The notes beneath the pieces were generated by a model that was not told the origin of the DNA, did not search any database, and worked only from the letters and a program-made list of their open reading frames with translations. The position numbers were made by a program, and so were the translations under genes. A DNA stretch of 64,000 bases from the NCBI RefSeq assembly GCF_041596335.1, contig NZ_JBFHIT010000003.1:124001-188000 (forward strand). The letters are read 5' to 3'. Each line of letters begins with the position of its first letter. Within the stretch, counting starts at the first letter, position 1. This document shows, in pieces, positions 52,001 through 60,462 of this stretch. This DNA comes from Mangrovibacterium sp041596335. GTDB taxonomy: Bacteria > Bacteroidota > Bacteroidia > Bacteroidales > Prolixibacteraceae.

Positions 52001-53201
52001 CACTATCTTCCCAAAAAGCATAGATGGTACTGCTGTTTAGGTATCTTTTGTTTCCGGGAAGTGCAGGGTGATTTTGAAAAAACTGCTTGTTTTTAGCCAG
52101 GAGGTTTAACCCTTCACGAGTACCAATCCATGTTTCCCCTTTCTTATCGTGAAAAATACTCAAGACTGAATTGTTTGACAAGCTGCTAATATCTTGTATG
52201 TTGTGGCGATAGAACCCTGTGACACCATTCGTCTTGGAAAATTTAAACAACCCACCTCTTGTGCCAATCCAATACTCTCCCAGAACACCTTTTGAAATGG
52301 CACGAACAGTTTCAGTTCTTGGCAACGAAGGTTCTAATTCAATTTTTTCAAATGCTTTGGTTTCTGGATTAACAATATACAGTCCGGCAGAATATGTTCC
52401 AATCCAAATAAACCCTTCATCGTCGAGATAGAATTCCCAAATCTCTTTATTTTGATTTTGTGAAAATGGAAGTTCAAATCGTTCAAGTGTATTGCTGGCA
52501 GTGTCATAAATAAATACGCCATTATTAGTTCCAATCCAAAGGCGACCGAATGTGTCAAATTCCAGATTTCTCACTAATTTCCCCTGAAACTCGTTTGCAC
52601 TTTCATTTGAAATTGGTTTAATGATACTGAGCTGTCTTGCCGTATCCAGTATAAGGATGTTGAAATCAGTAGCCAACCAGAAGTTGCCATTGATGTCTTC
52701 TGCAATATCATTCACAGATATTTCTCTATTACTAAATTCTTTGATACGATCAAATGGTTGGGTAAAAGTTTCTTTAGACCTGTCGAAAATATTTAACCCT
52801 CCATTTTCGGTGCCAATAAAAAGGTTTCCTTCTTTGTCCTCTTTAATTACACGGACAAGAGTGCCCCTCAGGCTGGTTGAGTCATCAGGCGAGGAGAAAA
52901 AATTAGTAAAAGAGTATCCGTCAAACCTGCTAAGACCTTGGTTAGTCCCTATCCATATCCATCCTTTTCGATCTTGGAAAATGCATTGTATCTGGTTGTT
53001 GGGAAGACCATCCTCCTGAGAATAATGATCAAAACTTAACTTGGATTGTGCGTAAAGAGTATTCGATTTTATCGTTAAAAGCAACAAGCACACAATAATA
53101 AAGCTGAATGAAAAAATAAATTCCCTCACACCTGACACCTTCCCAATATTTAAACGGAGTGGGTTTATTCTGCCTAATAATGTTTTGAAATTGTTTTTCA
53201 A
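49047..53201 (-). CDS. Hybrid two-component system regulator (HTCS)
   Basis: A 1384-residue one-protein sensor and activator. A membrane or signal segment lies at about 28-52. The periplasmic sensor at about 55-735 is made of two-component-propeller repeats (pattern W-IGT-GL). A Y_Y_Y domain follows at about 745-808, then a transmembrane helix at about 815-835. The histidine kinase has H870 in FFTNVSHDLRTPLTL, with the ATPase at about 970-1095 (GTGIGLALVKDL). The receiver starts at 1134, with phospho-acceptor D1182 in IIISDVIMPGMDGYEF. The AraC output domain covers about 1275-1380. Such regulators bind oligosaccharides in the periplasm. It lies between the PL1 operon and the CE8-like/PL10/SusCD genes, so it may switch on both. 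Confidence 0.95.
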   Translation of the reverse strand: MKNNFKTLLGRINPLRLNIGKVSGVREFIFSFSFIIVCLLLLTIKSNTLYAQSKLSFDHYSQEDGLPNNQIQCIFQDRKGWIWIGTNQGLSRFDGYSFTNFFSSPDDSTSLRGTLVRVIKEDKEGNLFIGTENGGLNIFDRSKETFTQPFDRIKEFSNREISVNDIAEDINGNFWLATDFNILILDTARQLSIIKPISNESANEFQGKLVRNLEFDTFGRLWIGTNNGVFIYDTASNTLERFELPFSQNQNKEIWEFYLDDEGFIWIGTYSAGLYIVNPETKAFEKIELEPSLPRTETVRAISKGVLGEYWIGTRGGLFKFSKTNGVTGFYRHNIQDISSLSNNSVLSIFHDKKGETWIGTREGLNLLAKNKQFFQNHPALPGNKRYLNSSTIYAFWEDSVGGIWIGTEDGGINIYNPKTRDYEYLMANGIPGKSISQNCIKSLLDDGKGNLWIGTFLGGVDVINVKTREVKNYRSKKEAGHTNWLSDNRVWDICMDRDNHIWVATSKGIDRFDETTSSFIHYPQLNGDEQILWIEPDSKGNLWMGSNDEVIKYNLDDKVVNRWFEHSRSMFVDSENRIWIATNDKGIAQYSEEKGALKYYNEKHGLANNQALCILEDNAKNLWISTSNGLSKFNPTRGLFQNFTSRDGLSNNQFCYGAALKADSGELLFGTFSGFISFNPDEIGEIDINVPLVFTDLKVFNKSVPIGDGKKAILKKSISETDHLIFDYLQNVFTLEFAALNYVNSENNLYSYKLVGFNNDWTEPSRSRTLTYTNLDPGNYTLLVKRIVDGSQQDDNQLELAITILPPFWKTTWFSVALILVVMFLIYAIIKFFVNREKIKSQLVIERANARKLHEVDMMKLKFFTNVSHDLRTPLTLILGPLNKLLQSESTDSETKANLKLIQRNAQNLDKLISQLLDFRKLQTGNLTLNLTQADIVAYIRNIVGSFNDYAIEKDIKLSFNTLKKRLFVSFDPDKIERILNNLLSNAFKFTEVNGIIAVNLSLVFDSNDEDFNAESSERQFIEITIKDTGKGISSENINRVFSRFFQSEEKDKSSGTGIGLALVKDLVKLHKGNIFVTSKEGKGTKFTIRIPYIGGLDDNSEPFVEDHESLKVAPIMQPMISSDSDTDINSKIMLIVDDNADVRQFIFSHFNRIYKIFQAANGEEGWKLALEVIPDIIISDVIMPGMDGYEFCKRLKNDERTSHIPVLLLTAMHSKEHELRGLTKGADDYITKPFDLSILQAKVENTISIRDSLKEKYTSTMVLEPTNVVIASPDEKFLKRVVDVVEANISDSEMDIENFAQKVGVSRMQLYRKLHALTDMTVKEFIRHIRLKRAIQLLDQQTLNISEIAYEVGFKDLSHFRKCFKREYGMSATDYLAKKQER

Positions 53202-53421
53202 TGGTTTTAGATTTAGATGTTTAAATTAGAACAATTACCATAGAATTCGGAATGAGAGAAGTGTTAATTTTGAGATAAATTTTATTATTTCGAAAGTATT
53301 TCCTCCAATCATAGCCTTTTAGCTCTGGGAACTATTGTCAATCCCAATTCTCCTCGTGTCATTTCCGACTCTGTGTCCTCCGCAGCTTAATCAGTTTTTT
53401 GTTTGAGGGTAGTAGCTGACA

Positions 53422-55965
53422 CTAATCTTCCCATTCTACTTTCAAGTCCTTGATCAGCGTAGCGCCGCTGCCGACCGTTCCGGTATGCTGAAAGCTAATC
53501 CCGCCAAACTGATTTGATTGAATTTCAGCCTCTAAGTTTACTTCCCGTTTCAACTTCGAATCATGGTGTTTGGTAACGTAGTCGTACAGATTTTTGGCAT
53601 GAGCAGTCAGTTTGTTGCCTTTTATTTCCAACGAAATTAGACAATTCGGACGATAGCAGGATGCCGCAACCGGTTCACTGATTGGTGTTGCTACCCCGGC
53701 TTCATATTTCATTAAAATGAAGTCGATGGCGTCGCTGTACTTGGTTGTCCGGATCAGGCGCAAGGCATAACCGGTCATCTGTTCGACAGCCATTTTGATA
53801 CCGATGTCCATGTACTGTGCTCGGGCGCTGGAAAAACCTTGTCCAGCTGTTTTAGCGGGTACAGCAGTGAAGCTTATTCTCATATCGCCAAACGCGTTTC
53901 CAAGCGGTTGGTAACGCATCCGGGCCCCTTTGGTATTTTGTACGAACCCCGAATCCTGAGCCGCGCCATCGATGCCAGCTCCGTAATGCCAGGGGGCGCG
54001 ACTGTTGTCGGCTTCCCAGTGCCACTGGTGCGTGTCGGCAGGAGCGTAGCTGTCGAGTACCCAGAATCCCGGAAGTACCTTTGGCTGGTAAGCTGCCGAC
54101 ATATTTTCTAGCTTCGGCACTAGTAGCTTCGGGTTTTGTTTCACATCGGTTGCTGTAACTTCTTTTGTGTAGATTATTGTTTCCGGTTCGCCCGGCAGGC
54201 AACGAAGGTGTTTGGGCGACACGCATGCCATAATATACCAGCCAATATCTCCGGCAGAGAGTTCATAGCTTTTCATCGGCTCGTTGAAACGCGAAACGGA
54301 AATCTGAACAGGATTGGAACCTTTGGCATCGCTGCATCGGTACCAACTGACCAGCGATTCATCTTCGTACTTCATATCGAGCTTGTACCCGACAACAAAC
54401 TTCCCCGTTCCGTTATTGCAGATCGTTGGTTTTTGCACGAATGCGGGTGGTTGCAATAAAGAAGGGGTAACCGACAAAACGGACGCCGCCGCCAGTCCTG
54501 AATGGGTTGACGCGTTGATCGTAACGTCAATCGTTTCATCATTTTTGTTGGTCGGGATAACCAAACAAGTGCCATCATTTTGAGATTCAAGTTTCACTAA
54601 CCCATCGTATTTAGGAGAAAGCGACCAGTTGATCTTTTCACCTTCCAGTTCATAGTTCCCGAATCGATTGACGATGGTGGTCAGTAGCAAACTGTCTTTT
54701 CCGGTTTCAAGTGTTTTGCGAGTCGGTTCAATCAGTAATTGGATTGGCACAAAGCTGTGATTTTTACCTGTTGCTTTTTCAGCATCCAGTACAATTTCCT
54801 GGATCCCCATCGGATCCCAGTTGTCGTTGCCTCGAAGAAGGTTGAAGGTATTGTAGACAACTTCATTTTTAAAGGTGAAGCGATACGCATTGAGAACAGG
54901 TTTCCCATTCATGTCGACTGTGGCGTAAGCGTGTTTCGGACTAATAAAAACCGAATCGGCATTAAGAGAAACATGGTATTGAAAGTTTTTGGTCTCCTTG
55001 GAAGGTTCAACCTGCCAGCCAATGTAGTTGCTGGTTTTCGACGAAAAGCGAGTATCGGTAACGGCTACTTGGCCTCCGCTTTTTGTAAAATACTGCTCGC
55101 CTCTCGTTAGCACGCGAATGTCGCAGTTAAGAAAAACGGCTCCGGTGCCGGAAGTTCCCCAGAATGGTTTTCCACTGAAAAAATCAAAAGTGCAGTTTAG
55201 ATAAACGGCGGAACCATTCAAGGCATCATCGGTCATTTCGAAATGGCAACGATCAAAAAGGGTACGTTTGCTCCCCCAGAAAGGACCGGTATTCAGTCGG
55301 CTGATGAAGTTGCAATTGCGAGCCAGAACTTTGTCGCCATTGGAAAAAATCAGTTGCGCCTGCACGATGGCCGACCCCCGTTTTTCACGGTTCAGTTTCG
55401 GGTTGAGTGGGTATTTCAGGTCGATGTTACAGTAGTTTCCGAAGGTGATATTTTCGGCAGAAAGCCCGTCTCCTTTAATATTTAACATGGTGAAATTTCC
55501 TTTTGCCCCCATTGTTTGTCCGCGATTGGCGGCAAGAATTACATGATATGGATTGTCCGATAGACCGTAAAATTTCAGCCATTCACAGTCGATTTCCATT
55601 CCGAAAGGAGTGGAGTTTCCTTCTTTGGGCACCCGGACTTCAGGGTCGTCCGGGGCGTCAATCCAATACACCCAGGGAGCCAGGTAGAGGGTCATTGGCT
55701 CAGTTTCAGTGCCGTTGCTCAATTGGGCAACGGCGCTCTGCAAGCTGTTGAACACGTAGGGATATTTGGCCGCTTCTTCGTTGGTTAACGAGCCATCAAC
55801 ATAGAACGCCTTTGGCCCGATAAGTTTTATTTTACTTTTAAATGTGAAAAAATCTCCACCAGAAGAATCGATTTGATTATAAAAGTTGCCGGTTTTTTGT
55901 CCGGAAGCGTTTGAAATTAAACAAATGATTCCGACCCAGGTGAGTAGTAATTTTAATTGTTTCAT
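53422..55965 (-). CDS. Large beta-helix protein related to CE8, with altered active site and C-terminal extension
   Basis: An 847-residue secreted protein (signal ending NASGQ, about residue 22). Residues about 50-330 are a CE8-like beta-helix. The stretch 201-262 aligns with the core of the CE8 at 43797-44768: Q202 sits where the oxyanion glutamine would be, and D247 in MTDDALNG matches the nucleophile of VDFIFG. The general-acid aspartate is replaced by N225 (RLNTGPF), and no LGRPW arginine motif is seen. The region after about 400 is beta-rich with Ig-like parts and no family I recognise. It overlaps the PL10 gene by four bases. It may be a binding protein, an esterase with different chemistry, or a lyase. 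Plain annotation as pectinesterase would be unsafe. Confidence 0.6.
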   Translation of the reverse strand: MKQLKLLLTWVGIICLISNASGQKTGNFYNQIDSSGGDFFTFKSKIKLIGPKAFYVDGSLTNEEAAKYPYVFNSLQSAVAQLSNGTETEPMTLYLAPWVYWIDAPDDPEVRVPKEGNSTPFGMEIDCEWLKFYGLSDNPYHVILAANRGQTMGAKGNFTMLNIKGDGLSAENITFGNYCNIDLKYPLNPKLNREKRGSAIVQAQLIFSNGDKVLARNCNFISRLNTGPFWGSKRTLFDRCHFEMTDDALNGSAVYLNCTFDFFSGKPFWGTSGTGAVFLNCDIRVLTRGEQYFTKSGGQVAVTDTRFSSKTSNYIGWQVEPSKETKNFQYHVSLNADSVFISPKHAYATVDMNGKPVLNAYRFTFKNEVVYNTFNLLRGNDNWDPMGIQEIVLDAEKATGKNHSFVPIQLLIEPTRKTLETGKDSLLLTTIVNRFGNYELEGEKINWSLSPKYDGLVKLESQNDGTCLVIPTNKNDETIDVTINASTHSGLAAASVLSVTPSLLQPPAFVQKPTICNNGTGKFVVGYKLDMKYEDESLVSWYRCSDAKGSNPVQISVSRFNEPMKSYELSAGDIGWYIMACVSPKHLRCLPGEPETIIYTKEVTATDVKQNPKLLVPKLENMSAAYQPKVLPGFWVLDSYAPADTHQWHWEADNSRAPWHYGAGIDGAAQDSGFVQNTKGARMRYQPLGNAFGDMRISFTAVPAKTAGQGFSSARAQYMDIGIKMAVEQMTGYALRLIRTTKYSDAIDFILMKYEAGVATPISEPVAASCYRPNCLISLEIKGNKLTAHAKNLYDYVTKHHDSKLKREVNLEAEIQSNQFGGISFQHTGTVGSGATLIKDLKVEWED

Positions 55966-57554
55966 TTTTCAGCATGGGTTTTGTTACTTTTTAGATATTC
56001 CAGTAGGATGTGCATGTTTCGGACAAAGGTGCCGGTCGATAGATATTCCTGCTCGCTCGGGTCGGGGTAAGGCGAGGTATCCGTTTCGTCGCCAACAATC
56101 GACGATGAGTGTTCCATGGTTGTTTCTTGCCTTACACCATCGCCAATATAAGGGTGGCTGGTCATCGCATGTTTGGTGAGCCAGCGATGTTGCCCATCTA
56201 GAGCGTCAATGATTTTGCGGACCTGTTCGGCATCAGGATTAAGGTTAAATTTAACCCGGTTCAGGTCGTAGTATAACTGCGGCGACCCTTCATGTTCAAA
56301 TTTTCCCGGAATTAAAGGAGAATCCTTCGTTGCTTCCTCAACCGGAATGGAGCTCATGCGCATATATTCGTCTTTTAATTCCTGAAGTTGAATGCGACAC
56401 TTCCCACCGTAATGCGACAGCAGGTTCGAATCATCCCCGTCAATATAATAATATCCGTATTTAACGTTCGATCCTTTTCGGTGAACGTAGATGGGCTTAT
56501 GGGTCGTGGGATCGATAAACATCGGGTAGTTTCGACCACCGTTAGCTTTTTCCGGTGGAAGTTGGGTCGATTCGAGCCATTTGATGGCTGACGGAACACT
56601 GGCCAGATAGCGGCTGTCGCCTGTTAGTTGATAGAATTTGAGCAGAAGCAAGGCATTTTCGCAGGTGGTGCTTGGCAAGAAGGCGGCTGGTTCGTAGGTG
56701 CGGGCTCTGGCGGTTTTCATGTCGAGGGTGAGTTGTTGAGCCCAGGCGCCGCAACCGTCCTGCGAGAGCAGGTAGAAATCCATCCCTCGGCGGATAGGGT
56801 CGAGGAAACGTTCTTCACCCAACACTTCGTAGCATTGAATCAGAAAGTGGACGTTTTCCCAAGTCACATCGTCGTTGAAGGTGTAAAACGAGGTATAATC
56901 GGGATGGCCCTCCTTGTTGAAATCGTATTGGAGCGGGTAACGTTGGGGCCATCCGCCTTCGGCATATTGGCTGTTGAGTATAAAATTGATGGCTTTGTCG
57001 AGCGCGGGTTTGTATTTCGGGTCGAGTTTTTCGAGGTACATGCGCAACAGGAAGCGGGCTGCATCGGAGGTAATATCGTCGTCGAAGGTGCTGTTTCCGT
57101 AGTAATGTTGAAATTCTTCGAGCCGCCAGCCGTTTTTCCCAATGGTCGCGTACCAGTGTTTCAGGGAGCGGTCACCGGCAAAATCGACCATGTAGTTCCA
57201 GCCTCCCTCGTAACTTTGCCCCCAAATAATAGCGGAAGCGGCTTTTTCAGCGGCCAGGTAGTAATATTCGTCATCGGTACCGTTGTATGTGTCCAGAAAC
57301 AGGTGTCCCATGCTAATGGTGCCAGGATGTTGCAGCCAAATCATGGTGGGGTAGGCTTCCATTTCGCCCCAGCGGCGCGAGAAGTCGGGCAGATAATACC
57401 ACACATATCCGCCGTTGGTGCTAACTTCCTCTACCATGTATTGGGTGGCTTTCAACATGGTTTCAGTTATTTGATCACGAGTGGGTTTTTGTGCTTCAAC
57501 TTTTCCGATAGTTAAAAAAGCTGCAAATAGAATGAATAGTTTGGTCCGTTTCAT
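55962..57554 (-). CDS. PL10-type pectate lyase
   Basis: A 530-residue secreted protein (signal ending GKVEAQ, about residue 22). The PL10 alpha-toroid is seen from NSQYAEGGWPQRYPL (195-209), the Asp pair in TFNDDVTWENVHFL (228-229) and RARTYEPAAF, where R285 corresponds to the catalytic arginine. The N-terminal 150 residues (GEMEAYPTMIWLQHPG) are an extra alpha-helical half absent from minimal PL10 enzymes. It should cut homogalacturonan. It comes 36 bases after the LamG gene and overlaps the CE8-like gene by four bases. Confidence 0.85.
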   Translation of the reverse strand: MKRTKLFILFAAFLTIGKVEAQKPTRDQITETMLKATQYMVEEVSTNGGYVWYYLPDFSRRWGEMEAYPTMIWLQHPGTISMGHLFLDTYNGTDDEYYYLAAEKAASAIIWGQSYEGGWNYMVDFAGDRSLKHWYATIGKNGWRLEEFQHYYGNSTFDDDITSDAARFLLRMYLEKLDPKYKPALDKAINFILNSQYAEGGWPQRYPLQYDFNKEGHPDYTSFYTFNDDVTWENVHFLIQCYEVLGEERFLDPIRRGMDFYLLSQDGCGAWAQQLTLDMKTARARTYEPAAFLPSTTCENALLLLKFYQLTGDSRYLASVPSAIKWLESTQLPPEKANGGRNYPMFIDPTTHKPIYVHRKGSNVKYGYYYIDGDDSNLLSHYGGKCRIQLQELKDEYMRMSSIPVEEATKDSPLIPGKFEHEGSPQLYYDLNRVKFNLNPDAEQVRKIIDALDGQHRWLTKHAMTSHPYIGDGVRQETTMEHSSSIVGDETDTSPYPDPSEQEYLSTGTFVRNMHILLEYLKSNKTHAEK

Positions 57555-57590
57555 TGGTTTGTTCTGTATTTAGCCCTTGAGCTTTGATGG

Positions 57591-58232
57591 TTAGAAGGTC
57601 ATAAATTCATTTGGTCTAATCGCTTTCGGTGAAATTCTGATTCTAAAGATAGCTCCCTTAAACCACGAACGTTTGTCGAGCCGGGCGCCGATGGATGTTT
57701 TTCCGCTTACGATGGGCAGGAAGGGAAACTCTTCGTACAATTCCTGTTTTCCGTTCACAAAAGTGGTGAGGCTCCCCGGAGTGACAACGAATGCCACATG
57801 GTTCCACTGGCCGAGGGGGTGCAGTTTGTTCTCGTCAATCAGGGCTTTTTTGTTGCTTCCCGAGGCGGCATAGCCATCGAAATACCAGTTTCCGGCAACG
57901 GCACGAAGCTCCAGCAGCATGCGGTCGCCGCGGTCTTCACCGATGTGCAGCATGCGTTGTTCGAATGGGGCCTCAGAGGAATCCGGGCAGAAGATCATTT
58001 CAACAGAGAATTCGGTCAAATCTTTCAGCGGCAATTCGTCAAGCCACAAGCCATCATTTATTCCATCGAACCAAACGGCTTCGCCATAAGGGGAGTCGAC
58101 AAGTATTGGTGATCCGTTGATTTCGAAGTAAGAGGTGGATTGAAGTGTTTTTGCAGGATACCAATCGGTTGACTGACATTTGGCCATGAAGTTGAAAAGA
58201 GTCAACATCATGAGAGTTGTTGTAGTTTTCAT
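57591..58232 (-). CDS. LamG/concanavalin-like secreted protein
   Basis: About 213 residues from the ATG at 58232, chosen because it puts the signal peptide (TLMMLTLFNFMAKCQ) at the N-terminus. An upstream ATG at 58277 would add 15 charged residues. The rest is one jelly-roll domain: AVWFDGINDGLWL near 55-67, FSVEMIFCPDS near 77-87, WNHVAFVVTPGSLTTFVNGK near 145-164. This is the Laminin_G_3 type. No catalytic residues can be named. As it follows the SusD gene, it may be a glycan-binding surface protein or a small beta-sandwich enzyme acting on pectin. Confidence 0.8.
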   Translation of the reverse strand: MKTTTTLMMLTLFNFMAKCQSTDWYPAKTLQSTSYFEINGSPILVDSPYGEAVWFDGINDGLWLDELPLKDLTEFSVEMIFCPDSSEAPFEQRMLHIGEDRGDRMLLELRAVAGNWYFDGYAASGSNKKALIDENKLHPLGQWNHVAFVVTPGSLTTFVNGKQELYEEFPFLPIVSGKTSIGARLDKRSWFKGAIFRIRISPKAIRPNEFMTF

Positions 58233-58292
58233 TGGTGTTTTTTTTTGCTTTTCGGAAAGACAAGGTCTTAAAAACATTGAGCTTAAAGCAAA

Positions 58293-58322
58293 GATAATCC
58301 GCCAATTACTTGACGGATTATC
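58293..58322 (-). terminator. Hairpin downstream of the second susD
   Basis: A 9-base perfect stem (GATAATCCG at 58293-58301, complement at 58314-58322) with a 12-base loop lies 41 bases after the susD stop. It is followed by TTTGCTTT in the direction of transcription. It mirrors the hairpin after the first susD at 7531-7563 and may limit read-through to the enzyme genes. Confidence 0.65.
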
Positions 58323-58362
58323 CTTAAAAATAATTTATAATAGAACAGGTGAAAATTGACTA

Positions 58363-60426
58363 TTACAGGTTAGGTAATCCGTAGCCATTGGTTACATTAC
58401 CTTTCGATTGGTCAATCAAGGTAAGTGGCATTGGGTGGAAGTAGCGAGGTGCGCTGCTTTCACGGCCGACAACACCATCCAGGATCGCAGCATCCAACAT
58501 CGCTTTGGAATTTGGATCATTCCAGGTTCTGATACCCCAATTCACTCTTGTATATCCGTCAGCCACCAAGTCTGCTGCTTCAGTTCCGTCGGGATCAATG
58601 TATTCATACAAGCCTTTTATAGCCAGGTTTTTGGCTGGATAGGCCTCGTATGCTTCAACGCCCCATTCATAAATACCGCGCCACCCCGGGTAGAGAGCAG
58701 GATTGCTTTCGTCGGGACTTTGGGTCACTACTGCCGTATTATTGGCGTTAAGCGAAACATATTTCGTCCACACGTAGTTGGAGATGGTTCTGCCGCTCGG
58801 GAATGTGTAGAACCCGTTCGTTTCAAGGCCGGCAATCATTGCAGCCATTTCCTGACGAACAGCAATTGCTCTTTCGTTGAATTTTCCTGAACGAATCATA
58901 TCCCAGCGAACATCCCCTTCTCCTAATAATTCCAATTTACGCTCATTATAAATAGCATCCAGCAACGCCTCGCCGGTTAGTCCGGAAATGTTGTGGCTGG
59001 TATTACCAAAAGCTCTTTCCCGAATTTGGTTTACCAGGGCAATCGCGCCGGCGTTATCGCTTCCGGAGATTGCTTTTGCTTCAGCAAGCATCAGCATCAC
59101 ATCAGCCATCCTTGATAACACGTAGTTTATGTCTGTTGCACGGTTGGATACATTCCCATAATAGGGCTCATCGCCTCTGTTTTTGTCCCATTTATTAATG
59201 GCTGGTCCGCCACCGCCGATACGGGTACCTACGCCGAGCGGAACCAAAGCTTCCCTTCCGGTTGCGGCATCACTTCCGGTTACAACCATACTTGCGTCGC
59301 GGCGTTTGTCCTCTTCCTCGTAAGCATTATACAGGAAGGAAGGAATAATACGGATGGCGGCGAAGGTGTTCAGGTAAGGCAAATTATTGTGTCTGGCACC
59401 GGCACGTCCCTGGCTGTATCCCATTTCGGCGTTCCCGGTACCATTAACAGTGGCCACTTCAAAGATCGATTCGGGACTGATACGTCTGGAGTTGATTTCC
59501 TGCCAAACCAACTGGAAAGGGTTGTTGGCAGCCCGGCTGTCGGTAGTAACTAAGCGTGCCGACCCACGGTGAGTATTCATTGCAGCGGTCAGGTATTGTT
59601 CAGCCATTGTGATATAACTCAGATAATCTGAACGACGCGCGTAAACGCATGAACCGTCATCAGAACCTTTTGTCTCAAACTGAACATTGCCATACAAGCC
59701 ATCCATATCGGTGCGGATGGTTTGCCATCCACCGGCGTGAAGGGCGATCTCGCCGATCAACGCATTGGCATAGGTGCGGCTAAGGCGTTCAGCCGTGATA
59801 CCACCTTCTCCTAACACATACATTTGGCTTTCCACGGCTTGGAGTTCGCTAATTATAGTATCCATAATCGCGAAGCGCGAAGTCAATTCATACTCATCCA
59901 CAATTTTGTTATCGTAGCCAAAGGGGACATCACCGAAGTGGCGCACCAGTTCCCAGGCACAATGTGCCCAAAGAGTCTTTGCCTCTCCGTATGCCTGTGT
60001 CCAAGGGGTAGGCGTACCACCGGCAAGATCGGTTTGGTATTCATCCTGTCCTTCAATAAGGGCAGCAATGCGGGCGGTACGTGCCACAACAATATTCAAA
60101 CTGTTGTAAAGGCCCGAAGCCGAGTTAACAGTTGTTGCAGCGGGTTGCAGGCGGGCAATCACGTTGTTTGCCGTAGGAAATTCGCTCATATATTCAGCAT
60201 CCGATCCCAGGGGATCTTGCCAGTTGTAGTTTCCGCCGTGTACCGCATTTTGGCGGTATTCAGCATAAGCCCACGATAGAGTTTTGAAGGCTTCAGCAGG
60301 GCTTGACATCACAAAGGCATCGTCGGATTGGCCCGCATTCGATACATCCAAATAGTCGCTACTGCACCCGGTAAACATGAACGGTAACAGTGCCACACAT
60401 ATATATATTACTAATTTTTTCATCAT
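58363..60426 (-). CDS. SusD/RagB family glycan-binding lipoprotein (system 2)
   Basis: A 687-residue lipoprotein (FMFTGCSSD, Cys21), about 100 residues longer than the system 1 SusD. Family stretches are PAEAFKTLSWAYAEYR near the start, AQAYGEAKTLWAHCAWELVRHFGDVPFG (named in part) in the TPR region, YVLSRMADVMLMLAEAKAIS and NERKLELLGEGDVRWDMIRSGKF near the C-terminus. It partners the SusC 37 bases upstream and should capture homogalacturonan-type oligosaccharides, judging from PL10 and CE8-like genes downstream. Confidence 0.95.
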   Translation of the reverse strand: MMKKLVIYICVALLPFMFTGCSSDYLDVSNAGQSDDAFVMSSPAEAFKTLSWAYAEYRQNAVHGGNYNWQDPLGSDAEYMSEFPTANNVIARLQPAATTVNSASGLYNSLNIVVARTARIAALIEGQDEYQTDLAGGTPTPWTQAYGEAKTLWAHCAWELVRHFGDVPFGYDNKIVDEYELTSRFAIMDTIISELQAVESQMYVLGEGGITAERLSRTYANALIGEIALHAGGWQTIRTDMDGLYGNVQFETKGSDDGSCVYARRSDYLSYITMAEQYLTAAMNTHRGSARLVTTDSRAANNPFQLVWQEINSRRISPESIFEVATVNGTGNAEMGYSQGRAGARHNNLPYLNTFAAIRIIPSFLYNAYEEEDKRRDASMVVTGSDAATGREALVPLGVGTRIGGGGPAINKWDKNRGDEPYYGNVSNRATDINYVLSRMADVMLMLAEAKAISGSDNAGAIALVNQIRERAFGNTSHNISGLTGEALLDAIYNERKLELLGEGDVRWDMIRSGKFNERAIAVRQEMAAMIAGLETNGFYTFPSGRTISNYVWTKYVSLNANNTAVVTQSPDESNPALYPGWRGIYEWGVEAYEAYPAKNLAIKGLYEYIDPDGTEAADLVADGYTRVNWGIRTWNDPNSKAMLDAAILDGVVGRESSAPRYFHPMPLTLIDQSKGNVTNGYGLPNL

Positions 60427-60462
60427 TGTTATTCCTTTAATGTTTATTATCCATTTACGCGA

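Noticed and set aside
56628..57515. A 295-codon open frame on the plus strand opposite the PL10 gene
   Set aside because: It is the antisense of a clearly coding PL10 gene, and its translation has no recognisable family or plausible start context.
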